A stretch of 10,491 nt of DNA from Baffinella frigidus (GCA_026770585.1 MU646909.1:90655-101145), one strand, 5' to 3'. Positions 1 to 5,760 are shown, numbered from the stretch's first letter. Notes: a model not told the origin generated them from the letters alone. Made by a program: numbers and translations.

Positions 1-60
1 AACCCCAAACCCCAAACACCAAACACCAAACACCAATCCCTAGACCCCAAACCCCAGACC
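1..60 (+). repeat. Degenerate telomere-like repeat (AACCCCA/AACACCA)
   Basis: Runs of AACCCCA and AACACCA type units open the window and decay into unique sequence near position 60. They resemble C-strand telomere heptamers that have diverged. The C-rich strand is the + strand, the same orientation as the arrays at 1600, 2736 and 8937. The array is irregular, so it is better read as an internal degenerate block than as an active chromosome end, although the window edge hides what lies to the left. Confidence 0.65.
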
Positions 61-114
61 CCGAAATCCGAAGCCATGGAACGCAGTTCGCGATACATCG
101 AACCGCGCGTTGAC

Positions 115-160
115 ATGCTGACACGTGTTGGACACTCATGCTGACAAGTGTTGGACACTC
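115..160 (+). repeat. Two tandem copies of a 23-bp unit
   Basis: Two adjacent 23-bp units beginning ATGCTGACA (115-137 and 138-160) differ at one base. They abut the left end of the TIR element at 166. A related GCTGACACC string follows that element's right end at about 438, so the element may have landed in or next to a short tandem array. Confidence 0.8.
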
Positions 161-165
161 TTGTT

Positions 166-429
166 TGCGGGGCGACTCAATTTAATCTTCGTATACTGTT
201 GTATACTCGGTGATATATGACTCTGGGTAGGTGACTCTCTAGAGCATCTTTCTGCTCTCGCGTGTCGCCTCCCAGAGCCCACCTCTCACCACTCTCAGCT
301 ATCACCGTTTATGCTATCTTAACGGTAGTGACTCTCTTATTTTGCTATATTAGCTTCGACATAGCTTTAATATATAAGAAAACCCATTCCGAGATAGCCA
401 AAACACGGTTTAAATTGAGTCGCCCCGCA
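166..429. mobile_element. 264-bp element with perfect 20-bp terminal inverted repeats
   Basis: The left end TGCGGGGCGACTCAATTTAA (166-185) is the exact reverse complement of 410-429. The interior is AT-rich, holds no transposase, and carries a shorter inverted pair CGGTGATA/TATCACCG at 208-215 and 300-307. Size, perfect TIRs and lack of coding capacity fit a non-autonomous DNA transposon (MITE). No target-site duplication is evident. A frame from 262 to 525 runs out of the element and begins at GTG, so I do not treat it as a gene. Confidence 0.7.
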
Positions 430-523
430 CATGAACTTGCTGACACCCGAACCCCTTTAACGCCCACCAGCCTTCACAGCCTGAGCAAAACGTCAAGTTT
501 GGATTTGGGATTTCAAGGAGGGT

Positions 524-690
524 GAAGTCGGAATCCGACTTCAACGGCTCCAATTCCCCTTGAAACCGGGAAATTGGAAATCGATGATTTGCTCAGGCCG
601 TGAGGGTCCATCATCCCTCACGGTTTGAGCAATTGGGAAATGACGTACCAGTTTTAAAACTCTCAACACCCTGCTTCTGGAGTTTTAAAA
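524..690. other. Cluster of four short hairpins
   Basis: Four inverted repeats follow one another. 524-542: GAAGTCGGA with a 1-nt centre. 550-577: CCAATTCCCC against GGGAAATTGG, one mismatch. 589-606 with 615-632: TTGCTCA..CCGTGAGGG, 16 of 18 matches around an 8-nt loop, where the two mismatches would be G-U pairs in RNA. 652-662 with 680-690: TTTTAAAACTC, a perfect 11-bp stem with a 17-nt loop. They do not nest and have different sequences. This could be a structured transcript or merely small palindromes. No promoter is visible. Confidence 0.55.
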
Positions 691-867
691 ATAACCGACG
701 CTGGAATCCGGCGGCCTTCAAGGGCATTACGTACCGCCGAATTCGATCATTTGCCCACACCCTGAGGGTTGGTGGTTGATGGCAGTGCGCGATACTTGGA
801 ACCGCGGGAGAGCGCGCGGATCAAGGTCCTCCTCGTCTCCTCCACAAACGCGAGGGCGAGCCCCGTA

Positions 868-988
868 ACCTCTGCAACCGAGAGCGCCATGAACGACGAT
901 CGGGTCAGCCTCGTAACCTCTGCAACACAGAGAGCCACGAACGACGATCGGGTGAGCCTCGTAACCTCTACAAACGAGCGGGCGAGCG
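868..988 (+). repeat. 48-bp tandem repeat in a GC-rich block
   Basis: Units at 868-915 and 916-963, each starting ACCTCTGCAAC and containing GAACGACGATCGGGT, are nearly identical; a partial third unit starts at 964. The period is a multiple of three, so frames on both strands stay open. One + frame has its first ATG at 889 and ends at 1359. Its peptide is repeat-derived (S-L-V-T-S-A/T, N-D-D-R-V) and its last part lies in the family I element at 1293, so it is weak evidence for a gene. Confidence 0.8.
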
Positions 989-1124
989 CGTTCGCTGTCG
1001 CCAAGAGCGATGGGCGGGAGAGCCTCGTCTCCTCCACGCACGAACGGGGCAGCGCTCTCGCACTGTCCAACGCGCGGGCCTTCGCTGTGGTCAAGAGCAA
1101 CGAAAGAAAAAGCGCAGGCGCTCA

Positions 1125-1208
1125 CGGGCCCGCTTCGGTTGCGATCGGGCCCACCTCGGGACTGAACGGGCCCGCCTCGGGATGGAACGGGCCCGCTGCG
1201 GGAGTGAA
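1125..1208 (+). repeat. Four tandem 21-bp units (CGGGCCC...)
   Basis: Four adjacent 21-bp units begin CGGGCCC at 1125, 1146, 1167 and 1188. They continue the GC-rich character of the 48-bp repeat and are also a multiple of three long, reading G-P-x-x-G-x-N on the + strand. Each unit holds GGGCCC, which is its own reverse complement, so both strands show the same motif. Confidence 0.8.
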
Positions 1209-1292
1209 CACGGGACTGTGGCGCGGCGCGTCGAGCGCGGTGAGAGTCCAAATACTTAGACGCCAAAAGTCAGCAATTGGTCACGTACCCAG

Positions 1293-1431
1293 CCACTTAG
1301 CAGCGGCCGAGTTCCTTCCCCCCCAGATATCCGGGGGAAATGCGGTTAGAATCCAATGAAAATGGATAAGATTTTAGTACAAATAGTTGAGATGGACTGT
1401 ATCCGTGAAGCCCCCGTTGGCTGCTACGTGG
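1293..1431 (+). mobile_element. Family I MITE-like element, copy 1 (139 bp)
   Basis: The left end CCACTTAGCAGC pairs with the right end GCTGCTACGTGG. The interior matches 6325-6463 along its whole length and the reverse strand of 8766-8903; shared landmarks are GGGGGAAATGCGGT, ATGGATAAGATT, AGATGGACTGTATCC and GTGAAGCCCCC. It has no coding capacity. These features fit a short non-autonomous DNA transposon. I see no clear target-site duplication. Confidence 0.85.
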
Positions 1432-1597
1432 ACCCCGTACAAACGCTCCACTGCAAACCGCACCTAAATTTATGCAACGAGGAGCACAGATGAAGCGAGG
1501 CAGACTCCCACTCATCCTCGAAATTACTTAGGAAATACGAAAACCTTGCACGGACCCCAGAAAATATGCAGAAATCGACATGCGGTCTCACTCTCGG

Positions 1598-1599
<2 letters not shown>

Positions 1600-1670
<71 letters not shown>

Positions 1671-1676
1671 ACCCTA
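1600..1676 (+). repeat. (AACCCTC)10 variant telomere-like array
   Basis: Ten perfect AACCCTC heptamers run from 1600 to 1669, then one AACCCTA unit. The unit differs by one base from the CCCTAAA telomere heptamer. The array is much purer than the CCCTAAA tract at 8937-9302. Because seven is not a multiple of three, all three frames read the same repeated peptide (S-T-L-N-P-Q-P), which is an artefact. Confidence 0.95.
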
Positions 1677-1682
1677 AATCTT

Positions 1683-1723
1683 GCACAGGAACGCGCGCAG
1701 CCCATCGCAGCATACAGCTCTCC
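1683..1723 (+). repeat. Shared flank of the CCCTCAA arrays, copy 1
   Basis: This ~41-bp segment, starting GCACAGGAACGCGCGCAG and ending CATACAGCTCTCC, recurs at 2826-2866 with about two differences. In both places it lies immediately downstream of a CCCTCAA array, so array and flank form one duplicated module. The CT-rich stretch from 1724 to about 1770 shows nothing else recognisable. Confidence 0.85.
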
Positions 1724-1802
1724 GACCCCTCACTCTCGTTGCTTCACCTTCTCTCTCTCACACACACGATGAAACCGTGTCTCACTCTCGGTTTGGGCGC
1801 TC

Positions 1803-1890
1803 AACTATCCCAAAAGTAAACGCCGAACTATCCCAAAAGTAAACGCCGAACTATCCCAAAAGTAAACGCCGAACTATCCCAAAAGTAAAC
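1803..1890 (+). repeat. Minisatellite, four 23-bp units
   Basis: The unit AACTATCCCAAAAGTAAAC plus CGCCG repeats at 1803, 1826, 1849 and 1872 with essentially no divergence; the last unit lacks its tail. A single copy of the same unit lies on the opposite strand at 3726-3749, inside the family III element at 3663-3800, which makes that element a possible source. Confidence 0.9.
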
Positions 1891-1891
1891 A

Positions 1892-1910
1892 GTGGAGGTT
1901 GCACCTCCAC
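1892..1910. other. 8-bp stem, 3-nt loop hairpin
   Basis: GTGGAGGT and ACCTCCAC flank TGC directly after the minisatellite. From here to about 2260 I see no gene. Only diffuse inverted similarity and the 57-bp block at 1994-2050 are recognisable. Confidence 0.6.
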
Positions 1911-1993
1911 GAAATGCCCTTCGAGGCTAATCCCAGGCCCGTTCTTGGAGCCATTGACCCATTTTTATCAACGTTTGGCCAAAAAGTGCCCGG

Positions 1994-2050
1994 GTTTCCC
2001 CCAAAATCTGGGAAATTGACTTTTGAATCACCCTCGACGGGCCTTCCGTG
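1994..2050 (+). repeat. 57-bp dispersed direct repeat, copy 1
   Basis: This block shares about 50 of 57 bases with 2667-2723, including GTTTCCCC, ATCTGGGAAA, TGACTTTTG and GGGCCTTCCGTG. The two copies bracket the hairpin element at 2271-2525. They may be remnants of an older, larger repeat. A frame on the minus strand at 1874-2257 crosses this block and is not convincing as a gene. Confidence 0.75.
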
Positions 2051-2270
2051 GATGCCTGTAAACCACGCCATGTCACAAGTGGGAATTTCACACGCAACGT
2101 TTCGCGCTAAAAGTGTTTCGTGGTACAAAAAAACATTGTAGCGCCCACGAAGGGCTCCAATTCCCAACACTTTTGGCGTGTTTCCCTGGTGAGAGTCAAC
2201 TTTACCCGTGGATGGTGTAGTAAAATGAAAATGCGACCTGTGACCTGGCGCGACCACCCCCTAGTGGGTT

Positions 2271-2525
2271 CTACCTGGTATTGTAGAAATGGGCTCCGCG
2301 CGGATTTCTAAAACGTGAGGTGAGGAGGTCAGGAACGTCTTTTTGAGAAAAAATCGTCGAAAATGAACTTTTGTGCTATCTTGAGGGTGGTTGATTCTAT
2401 TTTAGGCATCTTGCCCATGCCTAAGATAGCATAAAAGTTCGTTTTCGACGTTTTTTTCTCGAAAAGACGTTTTTCCTGACCTGACCTTGAATTCGCGCGG
2501 AGCCCATTTCTACAATACCTGGTAG
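2271..2525. mobile_element. 255-bp hairpin (foldback) element
   Basis: The outer arms 2271-2302 and 2494-2525 match at 31 of 32 positions (CTACCTGGTATTGTAGAAAT onward). The inner arms, about 2327-2384 and 2423-2481, pair with a few mismatches and include GTCAGGAA, GTCGAAAA and TGCTATCTT. The centre is about 38 nt (2385-2422). Similarity extends loosely beyond both ends (TGGGTTCTACC against GGTAGAAGCCC). Two arm segments separated by unmatched sequence suggest an inner hairpin within an outer inverted repeat. No protein is encoded. Confidence 0.85.
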
Positions 2526-2666
2526 AAGCCCGTTCTACGGAACCGCCAAGTGTCCGGCTATGGAGGGATTGAATCAAGCCGAAACGGTCCTAAACGTGGG
2601 AACCGGAACGCGCATACCTGGTAGGCTCAACGGTCCTTAACAAATACATCATATGGCAGTCCGTCG

Positions 2667-2723
2667 GTTTCCCCTAACATCTGGGAAAATGACTTTTGCA
2701 TAACCCTCCAAGGGCCTTCCGTG
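2667..2723 (+). repeat. 57-bp dispersed direct repeat, copy 2
   Basis: Second copy of the block at 1994-2050, about 50 of 57 bases identical, ending GGGCCTTCCGTG. It lies 13 bp upstream of the second CCCTCAA array. The sequence between 2526 and 2666 has another ACCTGGTAG string at 2620 and nothing else I recognise. Confidence 0.75.
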
Positions 2724-2735
2724 ACCCTACCCCTC

Positions 2736-2754
2736 AACCCTCAACCATCAACCA

Positions 2755-2820
<66 letters not shown>

Positions 2821-2825
2821 ACCCT
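2736..2825 (+). repeat. (AACCCTC)12 variant telomere-like array
   Basis: Twelve heptamers run from 2736. Units two and three are AACCATC and the rest are AACCCTC. The array ends in AACCCTG, which runs into the shared flank at 2826. It matches the array at 1600-1676 in unit, strand and downstream neighbour. Confidence 0.95.
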
Positions 2826-2866
2826 GCACAGGAACGCGCGCAGTCCCTCGCAGCATACAGCTCTCC
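2826..2866 (+). repeat. Shared flank of the CCCTCAA arrays, copy 2
   Basis: Repeats 1683-1723 with small differences (CAGTCCCTCGC in place of CAGCCCATCGC) in the same position relative to its array. This supports duplication of an array-plus-flank module. Confidence 0.85.
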
Positions 2867-2886
2867 ATCCCCTCCACCCCTCTACG

Positions 2887-2964
2887 CACCTCCCTCCGCA
2901 TCGCTCTTCGACCCGCCCGTCCCTCTGCCGAAACAGCAGCACCTCGAACAGCCAGGTGCGCGCT
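2887..2964 (+). repeat. 78-bp direct duplication, copy 1
   Basis: A 78-bp block (CACCTCCCTCCGCATC to CAGCCAGGTGCGCGCT) recurs at 3378-3455 with about five mismatches and no indels. The two copies bracket the hairpin at 2996-3151 and the family II copies at 3155-3376. A frame through it reads low-complexity proline/alanine-rich peptide, with no family resemblance. Confidence 0.9.
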
Positions 2965-2995
2965 CTCCCACCCCTCTTCCACGCGGTGTAGTTTG

Positions 2996-3151
2996 GCAAG
3001 CTTCCAGCCCTGATGGGCTTTTTTGGGACCTGAAGCGGATCAAATCCCCTCTACACTCACCCCTTTTTCAGACTTTGAAAAATTTCAGGCCTCGAAAAGG
3101 GATTTGATTCGCTTCAGGGCCCAGAAAAGCCATCCAGGGCTGGAAGCTTGC
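2996..3151. mobile_element. 156-bp hairpin element
   Basis: Left arm 2996-3050 (GCAAGCTTCCAGCCCTG...TGAAGCGGATCAAATCCC) pairs with right arm 3098-3151 with scattered mismatches. The ~47-nt loop holds a smaller inverted pair, CTTTTTCA with TGAAAAA. There is no coding capacity. The family II element begins within a few bases of its right end. Confidence 0.85.
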
Positions 3152-3154
3152 GTA

Positions 3155-3290
3155 ACGAGGTGGGCTACGAGGGTTTCGTTTGACCCCGGATTCCGGGGTG
3201 TTACGTGACCAATTTTCATCAGAAAACTCCTGAAGTTAATTATCTTCAGGTAAGTTGACTTTTCATGAAAGGTTCGTAGTCCACCGTGTG
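3155..3290 (+). mobile_element. Family II MITE-like element, copy 1 (~136 bp)
   Basis: The right end CGTAGTCCACCGTGTG is the inverse of the left end (GAGGTGGGCTACG), and the body matches the reverse strand of 7822-7960 throughout, including GAGGGTTTCG, GTTACGTGACCAA and GTAAGTTGACTTTT. It has no coding capacity. A consensus 5' splice site, CAG|GTAAGT, falls at about 3247-3255 in a region conserved between copies. Confidence 0.85.
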
Positions 3291-3314
3291 ACCCCTCGAC
3301 GCATCTCACATCCC

Positions 3315-3376
3315 TAAAGTTAAGTACCCACAGGGTAAGTTGACTTTTGATGAAAGGTCCGTAGTTTACTGTGTGG
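3315..3376 (+). mobile_element. Family II element, partial copy (right half)
   Basis: TAAAGTTAAGTACCCACAGG and the following GTAAGTTGACTTTT..GGTCCGTAG..CTGTGTGG match the right half of family II. The left half is missing. CAGGGTAAGTTGACTTTT at 3331-3348 is an uninterrupted version of the site that the hairpin at 7581-7752 appears to have entered. Confidence 0.8.
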
Positions 3377-3377
3377 A

Positions 3378-3455
3378 CACCTCCCTCCGCATCACGCGTC
3401 GACCCGCCCGCCCCTCTGCCGAAACAGCAGCACCTCGAACAGCCAGGTGCGCGCT
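3378..3455 (+). repeat. 78-bp direct duplication, copy 2
   Basis: Copy of 2887-2964 with about five substitutions clustered near CATCACGCGTCG. It starts just after the partial family II element, so the inserted elements and this duplication may share one history. Confidence 0.9.
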
Positions 3456-3591
3456 GTTGACCATCTGAAATTGTGTTTTTAGTTTTAAAGCTATTTATAT
3501 ATGACGTTTTAATTTCAGGCGCAGTTGACCCATCTTAAATAGTGTTTTAGTTTTAAGGCTATTTTTATATGGTGTTTTAATTGAAGGCGCT
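3456..3591 (+). repeat. Two tandem 68-bp AT-rich units
   Basis: Units 3456-3523 and 3524-3591 each start GTTGACC, contain AGTTTTAA and GCTATTT, and end GGCGCA/GGCGCT. Identity is roughly 80%. A third, truncated copy (ATGGTGTTTTGATTTAA) follows to about 3610. The AT-rich composition contrasts with the GC-rich duplication on its left. Confidence 0.85.
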
Positions 3592-3662
3592 ACATGGTGT
3601 TTTGATTTAATAACCGGACCTCGTGAATTAAATCCACGAAGCAGCAAGACCCCCAACAGCCA

Positions 3663-3800
3663 CCACGCCAGAGTCTTGGAAGGGGTCGCCAAAAGTCACC
3701 CCCCCGGAAGGGATAAGAGGAACTTGTTTACTTTTGGGATAGTTCGGCGCCCAAAAGCGCGCTCGGAAAGAGCCGAACCCCCTCGAGTAATCTGGCGTGG
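3663..3800 (+). mobile_element. Family III MITE-like element, copy 1 (138 bp)
   Basis: CCACGCCAGAGTC at the left faces TAATCTGGCGTGG at the right. The left ~40 bp (GGAAGGGGTCGCC, AAAAGTCA) match the reverse strand of 4754-4793, the right end of the second copy. The middle contains, on the minus strand, one unit of the minisatellite at 1803-1890 (3726-3749). No protein is encoded. Confidence 0.8.
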
Positions 3801-3851
3801 CAAGTGTGCGCTAGAGCAAATCCGGGAAGGCTTGTCCGATGCGTGGGTGTC

Positions 3852-3879
3852 GAGGTTCCGAGGTTCCGAGGTTCCGAAG
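3852..3879 (+). repeat. 8-bp microsatellite (GAGGTTCC)3
   Basis: Three perfect GAGGTTCC units at 3852-3875 and a degraded fourth (GAAG). It lies between the family III element and the hairpin at 3906. Confidence 0.9.
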
Positions 3880-3905
3880 TTATGAGTACCAGGAGATCGA
3901 TTTGA

Positions 3906-4041
3906 AAGGGAAACGGTTTTAATTTGAAACCATTGGATTCAATGAAAATTACTACACGAATGCTTTAACATTACTAGTAAAACTCAATGTGTGTAGAAAA
4001 TTTCATTAGCAGAAAGTTTTAAATTAAAACCGTTTTCCTAT
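3906..4041. mobile_element. Shared-core hairpin A
   Basis: Outer arms (GGGAAACGGTTTTAATTTG at 3908; its inverse ending 4041) enclose an inner stem, AATGAAAATTACTACAC (3941-3957) with GTGTAGAAAATTTCATT (3991-4007), and a 33-nt loop containing ATGCTTTAACATTACTAGTA. The inner stem and loop recur in hairpins B, D, E and F, but these outer arms do not. GATTTG occurs just outside both ends (3898 and 4044) and could be a target duplication. Confidence 0.8.
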
Positions 4042-4345
4042 GAGATTTGTAGAGCTCTACCTTCTTCGCCTGTGCTTTCAAGCCAGCGTCCCGCGGGGGT
4101 AGGTGATTAACGGAGTATTAGTAAGAAGAACAAAATTGTTGTGCACAATCTGAAGACCATGAGTGAACACCTGCATAGGCTGCTTCACTTCCAGCGTCCC
4201 GCGGCTGTTGACTGATTCGAGCCTTTTCTTGTACTATTCCTCCCCGGTTTAGGTTTCTACGAATCCTCCCCGGTTGAGGTTTACCTGCCAGTTTAGTCGG
4301 CCGTGGAAATGCTTGGTAGCACGGGAAGCTCGCCTGGGGATCTCT
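4042..4345. other. 304-bp spacer with two small direct repeats
   Basis: No gene or element is recognisable. Two direct repeats are visible: CCAGCGTCCCGCGG at 4083-4096 and 4192-4205, and a 26-bp-period pair TCCTCCCCGGTTTAGG / TCCTCCCCGGTTGAGG at 4238 and 4264. A minus-strand frame at 4118-4351 has no recognisable domain. Confidence 0.5.
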
Positions 4346-4510
4346 CCACACAGCGGGCTAATTACGAAGGGATTGCCGGCCCGAATCGGGTCACCTTTCC
4401 GTTACCTTATCCGTAGGAACCCCCCTGTGCCCCTGCGGGTTGCCTACCATAGGGTCCTAGGTCTGATCGCTTAGGGGTTATTCGAAATTCCTTCGAAGTC
4501 CGCTGTGTGG
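4346..4510. mobile_element. Family IV element with both ends (165 bp)
   Basis: Left end CCACACAGCGGGCT..ACGAAGGG faces right end CCTTCGAAGTCCGCTGTGTGG. The right ~60 bp (GGTCTGATCGCTTAGGGGTT and onward) recur at 10277-10327 on the same strand and, inverted, at 8643-8697. This is the only copy with both ends. It has no coding capacity and fits a MITE. Confidence 0.75.
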
Positions 4511-4534
4511 CAGGGACAATATGTTAATTAAATG

Positions 4535-4616
4535 AATTTGGGTCACGAAATTTACTACACAATTGCTTTACTATTACTAGTACGAGCCTTCCGTGTAGCA
4601 AATTTCGTTACCCAAG
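4535..4616. mobile_element. Shared-core hairpin B (82 bp)
   Basis: Left arm to 4560 (TTTGGGTCACGAAATTTACT...) pairs with 4593-4616 (GTGTAGCAAATTTCGTTACC...). The 32-nt loop 4561-4592 contains TTGCTTTACTATTACTAGTA. It is the shortest of the six shared-core hairpins and essentially the core with a short private extension (TTGGGT). Confidence 0.8.
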
Positions 4617-4668
4617 AGGGGGTGTCAAGGTCTCGACCGAGATCAAATTCTCCCACTCAGACCACTCG

Positions 4669-4793
4669 CCACGCCAGATTGCAGGAGGGGGTTGAATTTT
4701 TAAAACCGGATGTGGATACGAGTGTGAACTTTTGAAAACCTTGCCTTGAGGAGGAATTGACTTTTGGCGACCCCTTCCAAGAATCTGGCGTGG
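4669..4793 (-). mobile_element. Family III MITE-like element, copy 2 (125 bp)
   Basis: The ends CCACGCCAGATT and GAATCTGGCGTGG are inverse repeats. The right third matches the left third of copy 1 at 3663 in reverse complement (TTTTGGCGACCCCTTCC). The middle has diverged and lacks the minisatellite unit. Orientation is given relative to copy 1. Confidence 0.75.
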
Positions 4794-4876
4794 CAGAAGG
4801 CTGGTCGGCTCATGGAGAGACGTGGGGTCCTTCCAGAACAGAATGCCGCAAACGTGAACTGACCCTCTCTTTCCCA

Positions 4877-4923
4877 GGTACTCGCGAGCAGGGACGGACG
4901 CTGCCCGGGTACTCGCGAGCAGG
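4877..4923 (+). repeat. GGTACTCGCGAGCAGG direct repeat
   Basis: GGTACTCGCGAGCAGG is at 4877-4892 and, as GGGTACTCGCGAGCAGG, at 4908-4923, separated by GACGGACGCTGCCC. TACTCGCGA occurs again at about 5282 and 5388, near further GACGGACGCTGC strings. The motif contains the palindrome CTCGCGAG. Confidence 0.8.
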
Positions 4924-4924
4924 C

Positions 4925-5028
4925 AAAATTACTACACGGACGAGACCATTTTTAAAAGTACAGGCACATTGTGTAGTAATTTTCCTTGAAAATACTTTTA
5001 AAATCGCATTTTCGGAAAATACTCGTCC
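4925..5028. mobile_element. Shared-core hairpin C with interleaved inverted repeats
   Basis: AAAATTACTACAC (4925-4937) pairs perfectly with 4971-4983. A second inverted pair starts at the next base: GGACGAG (4938-4944) with CTCGTCC (5022-5028), and TTTTAAAAGTA (4950-4960) with 4993-5003. The pairs are interleaved, not nested. The 33-nt sequence between the core arms does not match the loop shared by A, B, D, E and F. It is best read as a rearranged relative. Confidence 0.7.
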
Positions 5029-5115
5029 GGGTGAAACTGTGAACCAACGAGACTAAGGCACCTGCGGAACAAGTGTGGGGGAAATGGCACCCCTCCCATT
5101 CCGTCCGCGGACGAA

Positions 5116-5249
5116 TCCGGGGAAACCTATTTTTCTTTAGTTTGATGGCAAGGAAAATTACTACACAATTCGTTCTTATTAGTAATATTAAAGCATTTGT
5201 GTAGTAATTTTCCTTGCCATGAAACTAAAGAAAAATAGGTTTCCCCGGA
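5116..5249. mobile_element. Shared-core hairpin D (134 bp)
   Basis: Arms TCCGGGGAAACCTATTTTTC.. and its inverse pair almost without mismatch down to GGAAAATTACTACAC (5152-5166) and 5199-5213, around a 32-nt loop (5167-5198) whose reverse complement contains ATGCTTTAATATTACTAATA. Hairpin E is nearly identical. TA follows the right end and AA precedes the left. The 12-bp palindrome CGTCCGCGGACG lies at 5102-5113, just upstream. Confidence 0.9.
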
Positions 5250-5294
5250 TAAGGTCTCGAGGCACGCGTATGTGAAGTCTGTACTCGCGAGTGG

Positions 5295-5525
5295 AGACGG
5301 ACGCTGCTCGCTCAATCTACCCCCCGCATGACATGGCCTCGAGCTACACTCCTCATGAGTTAGTGGCCGGGCGTGCTGAGGGGTGGTACTCGCGATTTTT
5401 CGAGGCTAACAGTTGTGAAACCCGCTCATACTTGCCTGCAGGGTCGGACGCTGCTCGCTCAAGCTACCCCCCACACGATACGGTCTCGAGCTATTCGCCG
5501 CTTGATATGGCCCCGGGTGTGCTGA
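5295..5525 (+). repeat. Duplicated ~83-bp block in direct orientation
   Basis: The blocks at about 5295-5379 and 5444-5525 both begin with GGACGCTGCTCGCTCAA, CTACCCCCC and CTCGAGCTA and end with GTGCTGA. Identity is roughly three quarters. The string ATGGCCCCGGG plus GTGCTGACCTT recurs at 5507 and 5838. Open frames on both strands (5291-5587 +, 5406-5621 -) cover the duplication but show no protein family. Confidence 0.7.
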
Positions 5526-5566
5526 CCTTGGGGCCAGACGGTGCGTACTCCCCTCCCTCCAGCCCC

Positions 5567-5760
5567 TCCTCACTCGGGTCCTTATAGTGGACGTGACTGT
5601 GTGTAAAGTCACTCCGGTCATCCTACACGGGGTAGTATCCCCAGACTCCCTATTCTCAAGTTGAAGTGCCGGGTGCGCGGTACAAATCCGTCAACTTTGG
5701 AGCGAGAAATAGCACGGGCTCCCCACATTGGTGCGCCCAAATAGACTGAGACAGAGCTAA
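5567..5760 (+). mobile_element. Family V element, copy 1, interrupted
   Basis: The flanks (CTCCTCACTCGGG; CAAGTTGAAGTGC..GGGTGCGCGG..AAATAGACTGAGACAGAGCT) align with 6167-6304 and the reverse strand of 6693-6841. The 68-bp segment 5583-5650 is absent at this place in the other copies and looks like an insertion. Confidence 0.7.
5583..5650 (+). mobile_element. 68-bp repeat element, copy 1
   Basis: Runs from TATAGTGGACGTGAC to CCCCAGACTCCC and matches 6057-6124 at 66 of 68 positions in a different sequence context. It contains a small hairpin, CGTGTGTA..CTACACGG-like, around GTCACTC and GGTCAT. A diverged relative of that hairpin occurs at 7964-7998. Confidence 0.8.

Noticed and set aside
1-60. 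A functional chromosome end
   Set aside because: The units are irregular and quickly give way to unique sequence. A real terminus would be a long pure array, though sequence beyond the window is unknown.
262-525. 87-residue frame with a hydrophobic segment that could look like a membrane helix
   Set aside because: It begins at GTG, runs across the right TIR of the 166-429 element into unrelated sequence, and the hydrophobic stretch follows from AT-rich DNA.
524-690. Bacterial-type terminators
   Set aside because: Nothing else in the window is bacterial, no gene precedes the hairpins, and they lack the GC stem plus T-tract pattern.
727-1266. Minus-strand 179-residue frame
   Set aside because: It is antisense over the 48-bp and 21-bp repeats, whose triplet period keeps several frames open. 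No recognisable domain.
1874-2257. Minus-strand 127-residue frame
   Set aside because: It crosses the minisatellite end, the small hairpin and a dispersed repeat. No protein family resemblance.
1566-3107. Proline/asparagine-rich open frames reading S-T-L-N-P-Q-P repeats
   Set aside because: They are translations of the CCCTCAA heptamer. All three frames give the same peptide because seven is not a multiple of three.
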